Assembly (NCBI GenBank): GCA_001600615.1
Contig: BCKK01000002.1
Coordinates: 1,580,809 to 1,644,808, forward strand
DNA: 64,000 bases
Direction of reading: 5' to 3'
Origin: Dioszegia crocea
Lineage: Eukaryota > Basidiomycota > Tremellomycetes > Tremellales > Bulleribasidiaceae
The notes under the pieces are model-generated. The model was not told where the DNA came from and did not search any database. It saw only the letters and a program-made list of their open reading frames with translations. Below, in pieces: positions 1 to 10,836 of the stretch (the first letter of the stretch is position 1; every line of letters begins with the position of its first letter). Made by a program: the position numbers and the translations under genes.

Positions 1-8
1 GAACTTAC

Positions 9-456
9 CGCTGCCCGTAATTGAGAGAGATCTCGGCACCCTCGATCAAAAGACGACCGTGGAATGACAGAGTGTACTGGTCAATTTTGATATCACGTCC
101 TTTGACGTCGGAGACAAGGTTTCCAGCCTGAGATCAGCTAAGTTCATCCCGGAAAGTCTGGCTAGCACTCGTAGCCTGCGCCACATCGCCCATTCCCGCC
201 CTACACCACAGGCAATCCGCGCAAAGCAACTCACCGCCGACCTGTCAGTGGCCATGTTCAACTTCTTCATAGCCTCGTGGGCATCAACCGTCGCCTGGAG
301 GTTGTCGGTGCTGGCGCTCGCGCTCATGCTGGTCAAAGGTGTTGACCCGCCGTTGATGCTGTCGCCCGCAGGGGTGTTGGTCCCGGTGCCGCTCTTTGAG
401 CTGGCCTTTGCCGCCTTTTCAGCGAGACGTTTGGCCTTGGAAGCGGAGGGCGCCAT
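9..456 (-). CDS. ARB1: ABCF-family ATPase, ARB1/ABCF2 type (5' part only)
   Basis: The first two exons (456..235 and 127..9) encode an Ala/Lys/Ser-rich N-terminus (MAPSASKAKRLAEKAAKASS) followed by the stretch VKGRDIKIDQYTLSFHGRLL and IEGAEISLNYGQR, the usual lead-in to the first Walker A motif of ABCF2/Arb1 proteins. A GTAAGTTC donor at 8..1 shows the gene continues beyond the left edge. Arb1 is a soluble twin-ATPase that works in 40S/60S ribosome biogenesis and has no membrane domain. The intron 234..128 has GTGAG donor and CAG acceptor. The ATG at 456 is preceded by 230 bp shared with the divergent gene at 688. Family call rests on this short conserved block only; no ATPase motif is inside the window. 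Confidence 0.8.
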
Positions 457-687
457 TTTTGATAAGGAGTGTGGGGTAGTAGTGAGTAAGGAAGCCTGGC
501 TATACAGATAGCGAGGACTAGAGTGTGTATACAAGTGAGTGATGGACAAAGGCGGGCCAGTAAGCTGGAGCTTTTAGGTGAAAAAAGTTTGAAACACTTA
601 CGTCAGCCTCTAGACGTCATTCTCCTTTGACTTTTGCGTATACCTCTGCACTCTGTACATAGTCAACCTATAAGCTACCTTAACATC

Positions 688-1620
688 ATGGACGGCCGTG
701 ATGATGATGTGGAGGAGCTGAACCAGCAGTATCCAATGCATCAAGAAGATATCAATCAGATTCTTACATACCTCTCGCTGCCTGCTTCCCCTACCCTCCC
801 TCTACCCCCACTCGCTTTCCTCTCCTCGTACATTCATGTACTTCCCCCAGCCCTGCTTCGCCCTTTCTCATCCGTAACCACTCCACGGCAACGCTCTACA
901 ATCCGGCAAATCAAATCCCGGCGACTCGTCTATGGCTCATCCTCACCCCCGCCGCCAGAACTCACCGCATCGGCGGGTCGGCTGCGGTGGCCACTGCTAT
1001 GGGAGAGGATGGGTGGAGCCGCTAATCTACCCCTCCCATCTGCGAGAGACGAGGAAGCTTGGGTTAAAGACCACTTCCTACCTGGAACAGAGGGCAGGCA
1101 GCAGGTCAAGAAGCTAGGGGGCTTTCTGAGGGGATTGGAGGAAGAGCGAGAGATGGATGAGATGCGTGCGGCGAAGCGAGCGGAGCGGCGGCTGGACAGT
1201 GTGGGCGAGGAGTTTGATGAGGAGAGTGATGAAGAAGAGGAAGGATTGCCAGGTGGTGTGTCAGCTGCGGCAGCGAGGCCAATCCAAGGGGCAGTAGGGG
1301 AGAATCAGGAGGAGGTGAAGCAGGCATTTGAGCGGAAACTCCTCGAGCTGTTTGTGGACGGTATGGATGTGAGTAGTTCTACACTAGCTAATGCTGACGG
1401 TCAGACAATTTCCTATTACCACGTCGATTTTACCGAGCCCGACCAGGTCGACCCCATCGCCGTTCGAGATGCCGAGGATCAGTATTTTGATCAGGAATCG
1501 CCGAACGAGCTCGATCCTGCACGGGAATCGCCTTTGGGAAGAGCCCGTCAAGCAGCTGCTGGAAAGCTGGGCGACATCGACACACCACCCCAGAACGGGA
1601 CCGGAGAGTATGATTATTGA
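688..1620 (+). CDS. CCDC97-like acidic protein
   Basis: Two exons joined by a 36-nt intron (1369..1404, GTGAG...CTGACGGTCAG). Since 36 is divisible by three the frame also reads through, but splicing joins FVDGMD directly to TISYYHVDF, which fits the family. The C-terminal block (HVDFTEP..., then DAEDQYFDQESP) resembles the conserved end of CCDC97 proteins, which associate with the SF3B part of the spliceosome in animals. The middle is strongly Glu/Asp- and Arg-rich (EEERE, DEESDEEEE) and probably helical. I chose the ATG at 688 because upstream in-frame codons lack an ATG. The function in fungi is inferred from the family alone. Confidence 0.65.
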   Translation: MDGRDDDVEELNQQYPMHQEDINQILTYLSLPASPTLPLPPLAFLSSYIHVLPPALLRPFSSVTTPRQRSTIRQIKSRRLVYGSSSPPPPELTASAGRLRWPLLWERMGGAANLPLPSARDEEAWVKDHFLPGTEGRQQVKKLGGFLRGLEEEREMDEMRAAKRAERRLDSVGEEFDEESDEEEEGLPGGVSAAAARPIQGAVGENQEEVKQAFERKLLELFVDGMDVSSSTLANADGQTISYYHVDFTEPDQVDPIAVRDAEDQYFDQESPNELDPARESPLGRARQAAAGKLGDIDTPPQNGTGEYDY

Positions 1621-1856
1621 TTACGGGATTTCAAATCGACAAGGTCGCACCACTCTTCTACGCCATCGGCTCTGCCAGCCGGCTTGGGACCATAGCGCTG
1701 GATGTAGGTCAAGGCGAAGACCGGATTGTTCTTGGTAGTCGCCGCCTACTTCCCAAGGCGTGGAATCTGCGGGTCTGACGATAGAGGCTGGGGCGAGATC
1801 TGTACATGGTGCATGCACATCGCGACTTCAGCTAGCTAGACTACAGTTACCCCTGA

Positions 1857-4800
1857 CTAATGGTGCATTCCCATATAAGCCATTGGAGGCGCAATATACC
1901 TTGTGCCTCCGGACTGACCATACGCCCTCCGCTCGTGACGCCGCATCGCCTCCTCTTCTTCAGGCGTCAACAACCCCGCCTCAAACTCCTTCAACAGCCC
2001 CTTCAATTTGCCCATCCCCGCACCCGCCACGCCCGAGATTGTGGTTGACATTCTGTTCAATCTCTTCTCCTCTTCCTTGGAGTTTATCAACATTGTGCCC
2101 GGGGCATCCTCAAGGTTGAGTGACTTGGCGAATGTGGAGTAGTCGACCCGTTGTTGCAGGTACGGCCGGAGGAGTTTGAGTTCAATCCGGCCCAGATGCG
2201 ATTCGGTCATGTAGGATTTCAAGACGTTGGGTTGGACAATGAAGGAGTTGCCAAGTTGGCGGAGCATGTCGAATCGGTCATTCACGGCTGGGATCCCGAA
2301 TGCCGCTGCGGATTCTTGGTATGCTGCCAGGTCCCTGTGATGTCAGCTTTGCCTTCTTTTGACTCACTTTGTCAACATCAATCCACCGGTAGGGTTCACT
2401 GGGAACTTTTTGTAATGATCCAACAAGAGACTATGCACGGCAACGGCCACTTCTGTGAAGAAAGTTTCGAGATTCTTGCCGCTCAACGCCTCTTTTGCCT
2501 TTACGCGAACATCATCCAAGAGCTCGCAGCATAGTTGACAGGGTTCAGTTTGGTTACGAGCGAATGATATTTCGTCATTGAGAGGTTTGTAGTCATTCTT
2601 CTTTTGGCGGGTGAGGAGTTGGCGGAAGGAAGTGATGATGGCTGGATATCAGCGGGCCCAGGTATCACTTACAATCTATAGTTTTCTGAATGACAGTGTT
2701 GACCTTTCCTTCCAGCCTGACCAGACCGTGCGCGTTGAATGTGCCCATTTCCCGCCGCATTCCCGCGGAAGCACTGGCGAGCGGTAACAGCGCAGTTGTA
2801 GTGTATCTCTGCCAGAGGTGACAGATTTGATCCACAGGTTTTAGGGTCAAGAAAGGCTGAAGGTCGACGTCGGCTTTGGAATCATGCTGATCTAGTCTTG
2901 CGGCGGAGCTTGCGTTAGCACAGCCACTATGGGCACTTACGAATCTAGGGCAGTCTCGATATATCCTCGTCCAATCGCCTCGGCCAAGACTTTGCTCAAT
3001 GCAAATGCGTTCTTTGCCCTACTTTGTCAGCGCGATCGAACGCCTCACTCACACATCGCTCTGACTGAGCTGTACCACCCGGCCCACAGCTTCCGCATGC
3101 CACCTCAACATCCGCTCAGCGGCAGCAAGCGTGAGTGTCCCATCTGCGATTGTGACTCTATCCTCTGCCTCCCTTTCTGCCCCTCGCATACTATCCGTCC
3201 GCCTCAAACCCACGCTCGGATTGGGACTGCCCAATGTTGGACTATTTATGCCATTTGGCGAAACGCCATTGGGTATGGAAAGATGAAGTGGTATGGCGGG
3301 CTTCTGTGTGACAATCCCTGCAGAGGCTGAACCCATCGGCAAGTTGTTGGCATTCTGCGCAGCGGCTTTGACTGCCTGTGCAGCGGAGGCGGTAAAGTAG
3401 TTGGCATATTTCGATATGGCAGCGGCGGCAGATTGAGCAGTGGAGCCTGTGGATGCTGGGGAAGTAGACGAAGAGGAAGATAGCTGATTAACGACTTTGT
3501 CAAGAAGGGAATTTGGTTTGGCCTTCATTACAGTTTCCTACATTGTCAGTTGCCTCAAATGGGCAGACTCACATGGTATCGCGTGAATCGGCTCAACAAT
3601 CCGCCATACAACTCGACCAGATTCTTGCTCTCACTCTCGAGATATCGATTTCCCTCTAGCCACGGCATAAACATCTCCTCCAGTGCGTGCTCAAGCATAT
3701 TGGCGAGTGGTCCCGATCCCGAGGCACCGCCGGCAGATTTACTTCCAGCCGTGGGTGTGCTGGGTGTAGCTGGAGCTGAGCGGTCAGTGCCTGAAGATAG
3801 GGCAAGATCGTATGTTCGGAGATCCTCAACGAGGGTCGCACAGTGCGCATGGCACAGATTCAGAATACGAAGAACGGCGAGGGTAGATATCGCCTGGGCA
3901 CGAGTAGCCAGTGTCTCAATGTGTTGTTGTAGCTGTGGGTCAGCTTTTTCTTATACTAACGTACAACTTGTGCAAAGACGCGCTGCAAAAAGACAGTGGC
4001 GACTGCGATGGGGTTTGGAAAGACCGCTTTGACAATCTGCGCTTCTTGGCTCGTGGTAATTTTGATCTCCCGAATCAAGGCCTCAAGGCCAGGTTCGGAT
4101 GTCGGCGGAGGCGCATCGGGATCCCCAATAGTCTTCCAGCTGCTTGTCAACAATGTCCTGACGCGTTACTCACATATCCATACGCTTTATCCCATCCTCA
4201 CCTTCCTCCTCTATATTCTTCTCCGCGTCGTCCACGACCTTCCCATGCGAAATGAAGAAATCGTGCTGGTTGACGTAGATCTGCACGCAGCTCGCCCCTC
4301 CATTGAAATCTTGCAGTGTCTTTGCGCAGTGCTACACATCAGCGCATTCTAGGCTATAACTCACCGCCATCATTCTGGGATCTCCCTTTCTGTAACTCCG
4401 ATCAAACAACCTCAATACCTCCTTCTCGAAACGCTCGCAATACCTCTCGACTTCATCTCGTACTCGTTCCGCCTTCTCCTTCTCCCGTCTTCTCCGTCCC
4501 ACTGTGCGTTGATCCAGAGCCCCGTCTTTGCCGACAGCGGGCGAATCCTCCTGCCTCGCCGTGGCTAGCGCTTCAGCCTCCGCTGCTGCCGATTGGGCAT
4601 TATCCGCCAGATCTTTGGCTACAGCCATTAACCTCCTAAGTATGACCGCCAACCTCGCCCTTCCTTCTCGTGATGTCCGCGTAGCAAATAGGGTTTCAAG
4701 CGGGGTGACCACCTTGCCTTCGTCGCCCTCGTCCGTGGTGCCCGACTGATGTGCCAGGCCGAGATAGTACGACACCAGCAGTGCGGTACTTTGTGCAGTC

Positions 4801-5333
4801 GATCGAGTCTGGTGTAAACCTTCCAGCTGCTCCCCTATCCGCACGGCAGTCCGGCCGACCTCACTAATCCGGCTTTCGAGGCTTTCGAAGGATGAACCGA
4901 TAGCCTCGAAACCTCCGTCAAGCTCGCGCAGACGCCGCCCATACTCCCTCTCTGCACGTCTCACGTCCGTCTCCATCTTCTTGGTCCTTTCAGCCACCTG
5001 TGACCGAAGCGATAGAAGTGAATCAAGGGCGGGCGAGAATGTGTCGAGGAATGGCGTCGGGTCGAAGGGGCCCGAAGCGGCTTTGGATGCTGAGATGAGA
5101 GAATCAGATAGAGTAGTGATGAAGCCTTCAGTCGAGTAGGCAGATTCAAATGTGGATAATTGGAGCGCGCGGTCGATGGCTGGGTCCATTGGCCGTCCGG
5201 GCGCAGCGGATGTTGACGCGGACGCATTGGGCGTGGAGGTAGAAGGCGTCGATGGGCGGATGATGGTCGGCTGTCGTTTTGCCGGGCGCTGCGGGGGGTT
5301 TGGCTGGCCATTGGAGAGCCCTGAGGACGACAT
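1857..5333 (-). CDS. SEC10: Exocyst complex subunit SEC10
   Basis: The gene has about nine exons with roughly eight short introns. The N-terminal exon (from ATG 5333) carries a Pro/Ser/Thr-rich leader and then the Sec10 core: FESAYSTEGFITTLSDSLI, a coiled coil (VAERTKKMETDVRRAEREYG), and RTAVRIGEQLEGLHQTRSTA with a following YYLGLAH segment. The middle exon at 3049..3528 is Ser/Ala-rich and includes a variable linker. The last exon (2285..1857) has ESHLGRIELKLLRPYLQQRV and ends GYM-type residues near a TAG at 1857. Sec10 is part of the octameric exocyst that tethers secretory vesicles at the plasma membrane and supports polarised growth and septation. It is divergent with the gene at 5543, sharing about 210 bp. 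Confidence 0.9.
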
Positions 5334-5542
5334 TGTGGTGTAGAATGTCTGGCTGGGCAGGTATAGAGCAGCTATAGACCGCTGTATAGGGCCGGCGCGA
5401 GGACTGGCGGGGACGGACATGATGCAAACTCCATGCTCATTGTGGGGACCCCAGTGGAGATTTGCCACCCAGATTGCCACTATAGATCACCTGTCCTGTG
5501 AACTCTTTCACTAGGCCTTCACACCGTACCCTTCAATGAACA

Positions 5543-6533
5543 ATGGTGGTCTGCTCTAACCCAGCTCCACCTTTCTGCTTCGAGGATCGCCGTGGTGGCG
5601 GCCCCCATACGCCAGTAACAGATGCCCTCCAGCTCGAATTCCTACACGACGTCCGCGCAGTGGCGTTTCGAATCCTCACGACAAGCCGAAGCATCTCTTT
5701 GATGTCAAGGGCTAATCCCAGACGTGACGTGTGGTCACTCCTCATCGAGACGTTCCCCTTCACCACAATCATAACTGGTCAAGACATCGGTGGCGACTCT
5801 GACACCCGCAACTTTGCCGGTGATCATATCCGGCTTAACCATAATGTAAGGGGAACAAATGCTGACGCTGACGTCCGTAGCTGACTGAGATCGGAGTACT
5901 GGCCCATTCTACCAAGTACGCTCACTTCGGAGGATCGGCTTATCGACGATCCGTCTTTTGCTGCGCTGTCATGCTTGGCTACGAGTGTCAGTATTGGGCC
6001 CGGATCAGGCTGTGGAACGACGGGGCAGCGTGGGAGAACGAGAGTGTCGCGTGTGACTGGGAGGAGAAGATGTTTGGCGGACGTGTCGTCGGATTGGCAG
6101 GTCCACGGGATCAGTGCTGGTTCAGGGTGAGCCTTTAGGGTCTTCTGCGCTGACACCTCAGGGTCAGCTCAAGTCCGTCTGCGCCGTCCAGTCGAGGGGC
6201 GATCGATACTTTTTGATTCCCGACGGTGTGATTGACGCTGTTGTTCAAGGTAAGTCCAGCTTGACTGCCCTGGGACTGTAAGCTCACATCACAGTCCAAC
6301 CTGGATGGCAGAATGTCATTGGTGTCTTGCCCCCGGTTTGGAAGATCGTGGACGACTTCATCCTCGAAAACTTGAACAGGCGATCAGTGGAGCATCGCTC
6401 GGATCACTGTCGACCAAACGAGAGACCACCACTGATTAAGCCCACCTTTCTCATGCGTGATCATTGCGGGCGAGGCGGCGGAATGAGGGTGCCCCCTGAG
6501 TGCGATGTCAGCAGATGGTGCGAGCGTCAGTAG
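5543..6533 (+). CDS. Uncharacterised Trp/Cys-containing protein
   Basis: Four exons can be joined cleanly: introns 5846..5880, one near 6127..6162 and one near 6250..6295, each with GT(A/G)AG donor, CTGAC-like branch site and AG acceptor, and the frame stays open to TAG at 6531..6533. The protein is about 270 residues. Recognisable stretches are LTEIGVLAHSTKYAHFGG, GYECQYWARIRLWNDGAAW and VQPGWQNVIGVLPPVWKIVD. There is no signal peptide or membrane segment. I do not recognise a family. Consistent splicing across four exons is the main evidence that it is real. It runs convergently into the fasciclin gene with a 94-bp gap. Confidence 0.6.
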
Positions 6534-6627
6534 CGGTTAAACCGATTAAGGGCGGGAGAGCCATACGTGTATGATACAATCACCTGCATACGGCTTGCAG
6601 TTTAGCGTTACAACAAAGTCACTGGGC

Positions 6628-7429
6628 TCAATACTCGATTACACCGTCAAGATAGAGAATTCGTCCATTCGACGCCTAACAAGTCAGCTCGCTGTAAGAC
6701 TAAAACCCACCTGTTGAATCCCTACAACTGCGATATCTCCAGGTTGGACCTTCCAACCCTCTCCGTCTTGCTCGACCTGGACAGTGAGTCCTTCCAAGAG
6801 AGTTTGGGCGGATGAGGCGGTTGGGAGGTCGATGTTGTCCTGATGTGGTCAGCAGGCGGGTCTCAGCATTAGCCATCGCCGGTAGACAACATCGTGGACT
6901 TACCGGAACGATATGCGCCGAGATGAAGCGCTCGACGTTTGTCCTGGCTTGCTCGTCCGTGACTGGTGTTCCATCTGCGTTTTGGTGTCTGGCGTTTCAG
7001 AATGACTCTCCACTGTCAATATACTCACGGCTTTCTCGACATCTTGTAGATTGCAGAATCGACAGGTACAAGCAGTGTCGACCTCGTAGTTCCGCTAGCC
7101 AGCAATCGGGATGTCTAACGGTCAGCGACAGTTTTACGCCAAGAGCCCAAACGCACAATAGCGGAGATATCTCTGGCATAATCCCACCATAGTCCGGCCC
7201 GCTTCTCCAGAGTGAGAGTGTCGGCAAGATTAGCTCCGCCCTTGTTCCCAATGCCGATGTCAGAGGCAGAATGGTGGACATGGGCCTGACCCAATGATCC
7301 CGTCTGGGGGAATGACGGGTCGGCTTTGACGCGGTGCTGCTCTTGATTGTATAGCGGAAGTTGGGCGGATTTCGCCGTGATTGCGAGAGCCGTGAGCGCC
7401 GTGGCGAATGTCAAGAATGTGCTGCGCAT
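6628..7429 (-). CDS. Secreted single fasciclin (FAS1) domain protein
   Basis: The first exon starts MRSTFLTFATALTALAITAK, a clear signal peptide, then a pro-region ending LTLEKR, a dibasic Kex2-type site, before AGLWWDYARDIS. Spliced exons supply the FAS1 landmarks: STLLVPVDSAIYKMSRKP (H1-like), TNVERFISAHIVPDNIDLP in the centre and NGRILYLDGVIEY (H2-like) at the extreme C-terminus. FAS1 proteins are extracellular adhesion or cell-wall-associated proteins. There is only one FAS1 domain, and no GPI signal because the chain stops right after the H2 motif. Four introns were followed by eye (for example 7027..6982 region and 6904..6843 region). Role in adhesion is inferred from the family. Confidence 0.8.
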
Positions 7430-7736
7430 TGTTACGATATATGCGATAGTTGTAAGCAGTGGAAAGATGGACAGTGTCCAGATGCAGGTGGAGGAAAGTG
7501 GGGCAAATGGAGTATCCAGGGTGGGGTTTTGGGTATTTCTCCTAGGATCCACGTGGAGTTTGAGCTTTGACTCGAGTAGTATTACGTACGCAAATCCTAA
7601 TCTCCACTGTAAGGAAGGGAGAAAAAATCTCTTATCTGCTTGACGCACTAAACGACTCATCCAATACCCATCCGGCCCCTACCCTACCCCCCTCCCCACC
7701 TCCACCGCAGATCCTAGCAACTCCTCCAACGAGTAA
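7430..7736. promoter_or_regulatory. Shared promoter and leader between fasciclin gene and CPA1
   Basis: This 307-bp divergent intergenic stretch contains a C-rich run (CCCCCTCCCC near 7688) typical of pyrimidine-rich fungal leaders shortly upstream of the CPA1 uORF. I could not assign a specific factor site. Confidence 0.4.
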
Positions 7737-7849
7737 ATGTTGTGGACCGAACGTGTATCTGACGAGTAAGTCTGGCGCGAATTGACAAGACGCAATCTAA
7801 CCCCATCAGCTATCTCTCAGACCTCGTCTTCACGCTATCAACCTTTTAA
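7737..7849 (+). promoter_or_regulatory. Spliced uORF encoding an arginine attenuator peptide
   Basis: An ATG at 7737 starts a 29-nt coding stretch, followed by an intron 7766..7809 (GTAAGT...CAG) and a second exon to TAA at 7847..7849. The spliced peptide is 22 residues: MLWTERVSDDYLSDLVFTLS then TF. The core SDDYLSD closely matches the arginine attenuator peptide (AAP) of fungal CPA1/arg-2 leaders, which in Neurospora contains SQDYLSD. In Neurospora and yeast the AAP stalls ribosomes at high arginine and lowers downstream translation. Here the uORF stop is 35 nt before the CPA1 ATG. The TAA immediately before the ATG closes the upstream frame. Function is inferred from this match and from its position. 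Confidence 0.85.
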
Positions 7850-7884
7850 TTGCTCAACTCCACACCCGTAACTCTTCATCTACC

Positions 7885-9339
7885 ATGTCAGGCATTTCCT
7901 CCTTCCGCCGGGCTCTACCAGCCTTCAAGCGGGGATACGCTCACGCTGCTGCCCCTGTCCAGCCCAACCTCAACCGGAGCTCGCTCCAGCACGTCCTCCC
8001 CGAGAAGCTACCCGCTGTGTTGCACCTGAAGTCAGGCCAAAGCTTCCACGGAACACACTTCGGCAGTCAGCAGAGCCGATTTGGCGAGACGGTCTTTTCG
8101 ACCAGTATCACTAGCTGTAAGTCATCGCCATTGCGCAGTGCTGATTTCAGACACCGACTCCATGACTGATCCCTCCTATCTCGGCCAAATCCTCGTCTTC
8201 ACTTCCCCCATGATTGGAAACTACGGTGTTCCCTCCAATCGCGCCCTTGCCGACACACCGGGCATCCCCTTCCTTGAGTCTGACAAGATTCAGTGCACCG
8301 GTGTCGTCGTTTCGGACGTCGCGCTCAAACACTCCCACTACCAATCCGTCGAATCCCTTCACCAGTGGTGTGAGCGTAATGGTGTTCCCGGTATATCCGG
8401 AGTTGACACCCGCGCAATCACCACCTTGCTCCGTGACCAAGGAACCACCCTTGGTCGTCTGGCCGTGGGCAAAGACGTCGAGGACGGAGCTCCCTCCGAT
8501 GCCGATTACTGGGACCCTAGCAAGGAGAACCTCGTCGCTCAGGCTTCTACCGCTACACCCTACGACCTCAACCAGGGCGGATCGGGTCCTCGAATCGCCG
8601 TGCTTGACTTTGGATCCAAAGCCAACATCCTCCGCAGTCTCGTCAAGCGTGATGCGAGGGTGACGGTTTTCCCCTGGAACTTTGACTTCAACACTGTGCG
8701 AGATGCGTACGACGGGTTGTTCTTGACCAACGGTCCTGGGGATCCCAAGATGATTATGGACACGGCGATGCGGGTCAGGCAGACTATTACCGAGTGGGAC
8801 AAACCCATCTTTGGGATTTGCATGGGTCACCAGGTTTTGGGTTTGGCCGCTGGGATGGAGGCGTATAGGATGACATTCGGGAACAGGGGTCACAACCAGC
8901 CAGTGTTGGCTTTGGCGAGCTCGGGCAGTATCACCGCTGGGAGGGTGTACGTGACGGTAAGTTTAGTTCTTCCCGCCTTGGCACGAGCTGATGTCCAGTC
9001 GCAAAACCACCAATACGCTCTCCGACTAACGGAGGACTTCCCGGAAGGATGGGCACCATTCTTCATCAACTGTAACGATTCTTCAGTTGAGGGTATCATC
9101 TCAACACCCGAATCCGGCAAGCGGATCTGGGGTGTGCAATTCCATCCCGAGTCCGCTGGCGGTCCTCTGGACACCATGGAGGTGAGTTTGCCGTTTCTGC
9201 AGGGATACCCTTTCTGACTGGATAGATGTTCACCGACTTTGTGGATGAGTGTGGAGCGACCAAGGGCGGCGCGTCGAGCATGATTGCGGAAGAGGTCAAG
9301 GTGGACGGTCACTTGGGCAAGCTTGATGCTACGGCTTGA
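7885..9339 (+). CDS. CPA1: Carbamoyl-phosphate synthase, arginine-specific small subunit
   Basis: Four exons (7885..8116, 8151..8956, 8999..9181, 9226..9339); the first intron is only 34 nt. The N-terminus MSGISSFRRALPAFKRGYAH is basic and lacks acidic residues, consistent with a mitochondrial presequence. The CPSase small-chain domain follows (FGETVFSTSITSYTDSMTDP, LVFTSPMIGNYGV), then a class I glutamine amidotransferase domain with the nucleophile Cys in GICMGHQVLGLAAGM and the catalytic His in GVQFHPE. The subunit splits glutamine and passes ammonia to the large subunit CPA2 to make carbamoyl phosphate for arginine. The upstream AAP uORF implies arginine-dependent translational control. 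Confidence 0.95.
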
Positions 9340-9882
9340 GGAGCGGACTCGTCGAACATGAGAGGCATTAGGGTTGTTGAGTTAGGATGCATCCCACATA
9401 TATTGTATTGATCACCTATACTCTGTCCACCCTGGCCTTCCCAAGTATCGGGCGGGACTGTACAAGCATTCATGCATCATGAGCCACGTCACGCTGTCTG
9501 AGATTTCAGAGCTTCGGTCATTTCGCTCGTAAACTGCCTTTACCCCAGAATCTACTCTGCTTACTCAACACTGGCATTCAATGCAGCTCGCACATACCAG
9601 AAACTCCCAGAAAGACCTTTCCCATGCCAAGGCTAGAGTATCTTGCGCAAAAGCAAGATCGGGGCTCGGACTTGATGTTTCAGGTTTCTGGATTGGGGAT
9701 GCGAAGGGGTGAAAGGGATGGGTCAAAGGCAGAGCTTATTCCGGCTAGTAGGAAAGAACGATCGAGCTTGGACTCATGATATTTCATCTCCCATCTCAGT
9801 CTTGTACTAATCACCTGAACTCGTGGTAAAGACTGATCGATTGCCCAGACCTTCAGACTTCAAGACGGCAAGATTACCCACC
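9340..9882. other. Intergenic region, CPA1 3' end to carbonic anhydrase
   Basis: The 543-bp gap between two genes on the same strand holds the CPA1 3' UTR and the carbonic anhydrase promoter. No gene or clear repeat seen. Confidence 0.5.
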
Positions 9883-10836
9883 ATGTCGAGCTCTTCTCTT
9901 GACTATCCAGAAATGGTAAGTTCTTGGACGCGCCTTGAGTCCCTTCAGCATTTCCATAGTCGGTGCCAGGAGCTGACGGGCAGCACGAGATGTTCAAACG
10001 GAACGCAGCGTGGTCCAAGTCGATTTGGCAAAAAGATCCAGGTGTAAGTCTCCGCTTTGCGAGATGACATCTAAGCTAATGTGTCCAGTTCTTTCCTAAG
10101 CACTACCCTGGCCAACGACCCGAGATTCTTTGGATCGGCTGTGAGTGTGGCCCCTCCTATCATCAATCTTTCCTAATCTTCAGGCTCCGATGCGAGAGTT
10201 CCCGAAACGACCATCATGGGCTGTCAGCCGGGCGACATCTTTGTTCATCGCAATGTTGCCAAGTGAGTCGGTGGACGCTTTCCTGTGCAATTGCTGACAT
10301 GTAGCACATACCATCCCCAAGACGACTCGATCAACGCAGTCATGATGATTGCCCTGCAAAACTTCAAGGTCAAGCATATAGTTGTCACTGTACGTATCTC
10401 TGCGCAAAGCCGTAATCTGGACTGATCCTTAGGGCCACTCCAACTGCGTAGGTTGCAACTCTGCTCTCAACATGTCGCGATACCCCGCCGTCCCCGCTAC
10501 AACTCCTCTCCAGCGGTTTCTGGGACATACAGCAACATTGGCGCGCACGCTCGCGACGGTGGACGGACCACCGACGCTGGATCTGTTGATTGAGGAGAAT
10601 GTCTGTCAGCAGGTGCGGAATCTCTTAGCGTCGGATATCATCAAGCAGGTGAGTGGAATGCACCGGGAGCTTGGTAGGTGGTTGTGCTGATTGTATAGGA
10701 CTGGAAACGGCGCGGTCCGGATGGAGTCACGATTCACGGCTGGGTGTATCAGCTGGAAGATGGCACGATCAGGGATCTGAATGTGTCTCAGGGTCCGCCT
10801 GGCCAGGTTATTGGCAAGCAGGGCAACGGGTGGTGA
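9883..10836 (+). CDS. Beta-carbonic anhydrase
   Basis: At least seven exons. The first is 9883..9915 (MSSSSLDYPEM), the second 9984..10043, the third starts at 10089. The protein shows the two beta-carbonic anhydrase signatures: CSDARVPETTIMGCQPGDIF with VHRNVANTYHPQDDS, and GHSNCVGCNSALNM. Zinc ligands are the Cys of CSDAR and the His and Cys of GHSNCVGC; the Asp/Arg pair of SDAR is present. It ends RDLNVSQGPPGQVIGKQGNG plus W. There is no clear targeting peptide. It interconverts CO2 and bicarbonate; in fungi this supplies bicarbonate to carboxylases and, next to CPA1, to carbamoyl phosphate synthesis, although adjacency alone proves nothing. Confidence 0.93.

Noticed and set aside
5660..5680. 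tRNA B-box-like TTTCGAATCC
   Set aside because: It lies inside the first coding exon of the 5543 gene, with no A box or acceptor stem around it.
8147..8893. 248-codon minus-strand ORF opposite CPA1
   Set aside because: It is antisense to a clearly conserved enzyme exon and exists because of codon bias. No introns, family motifs or start context support it.
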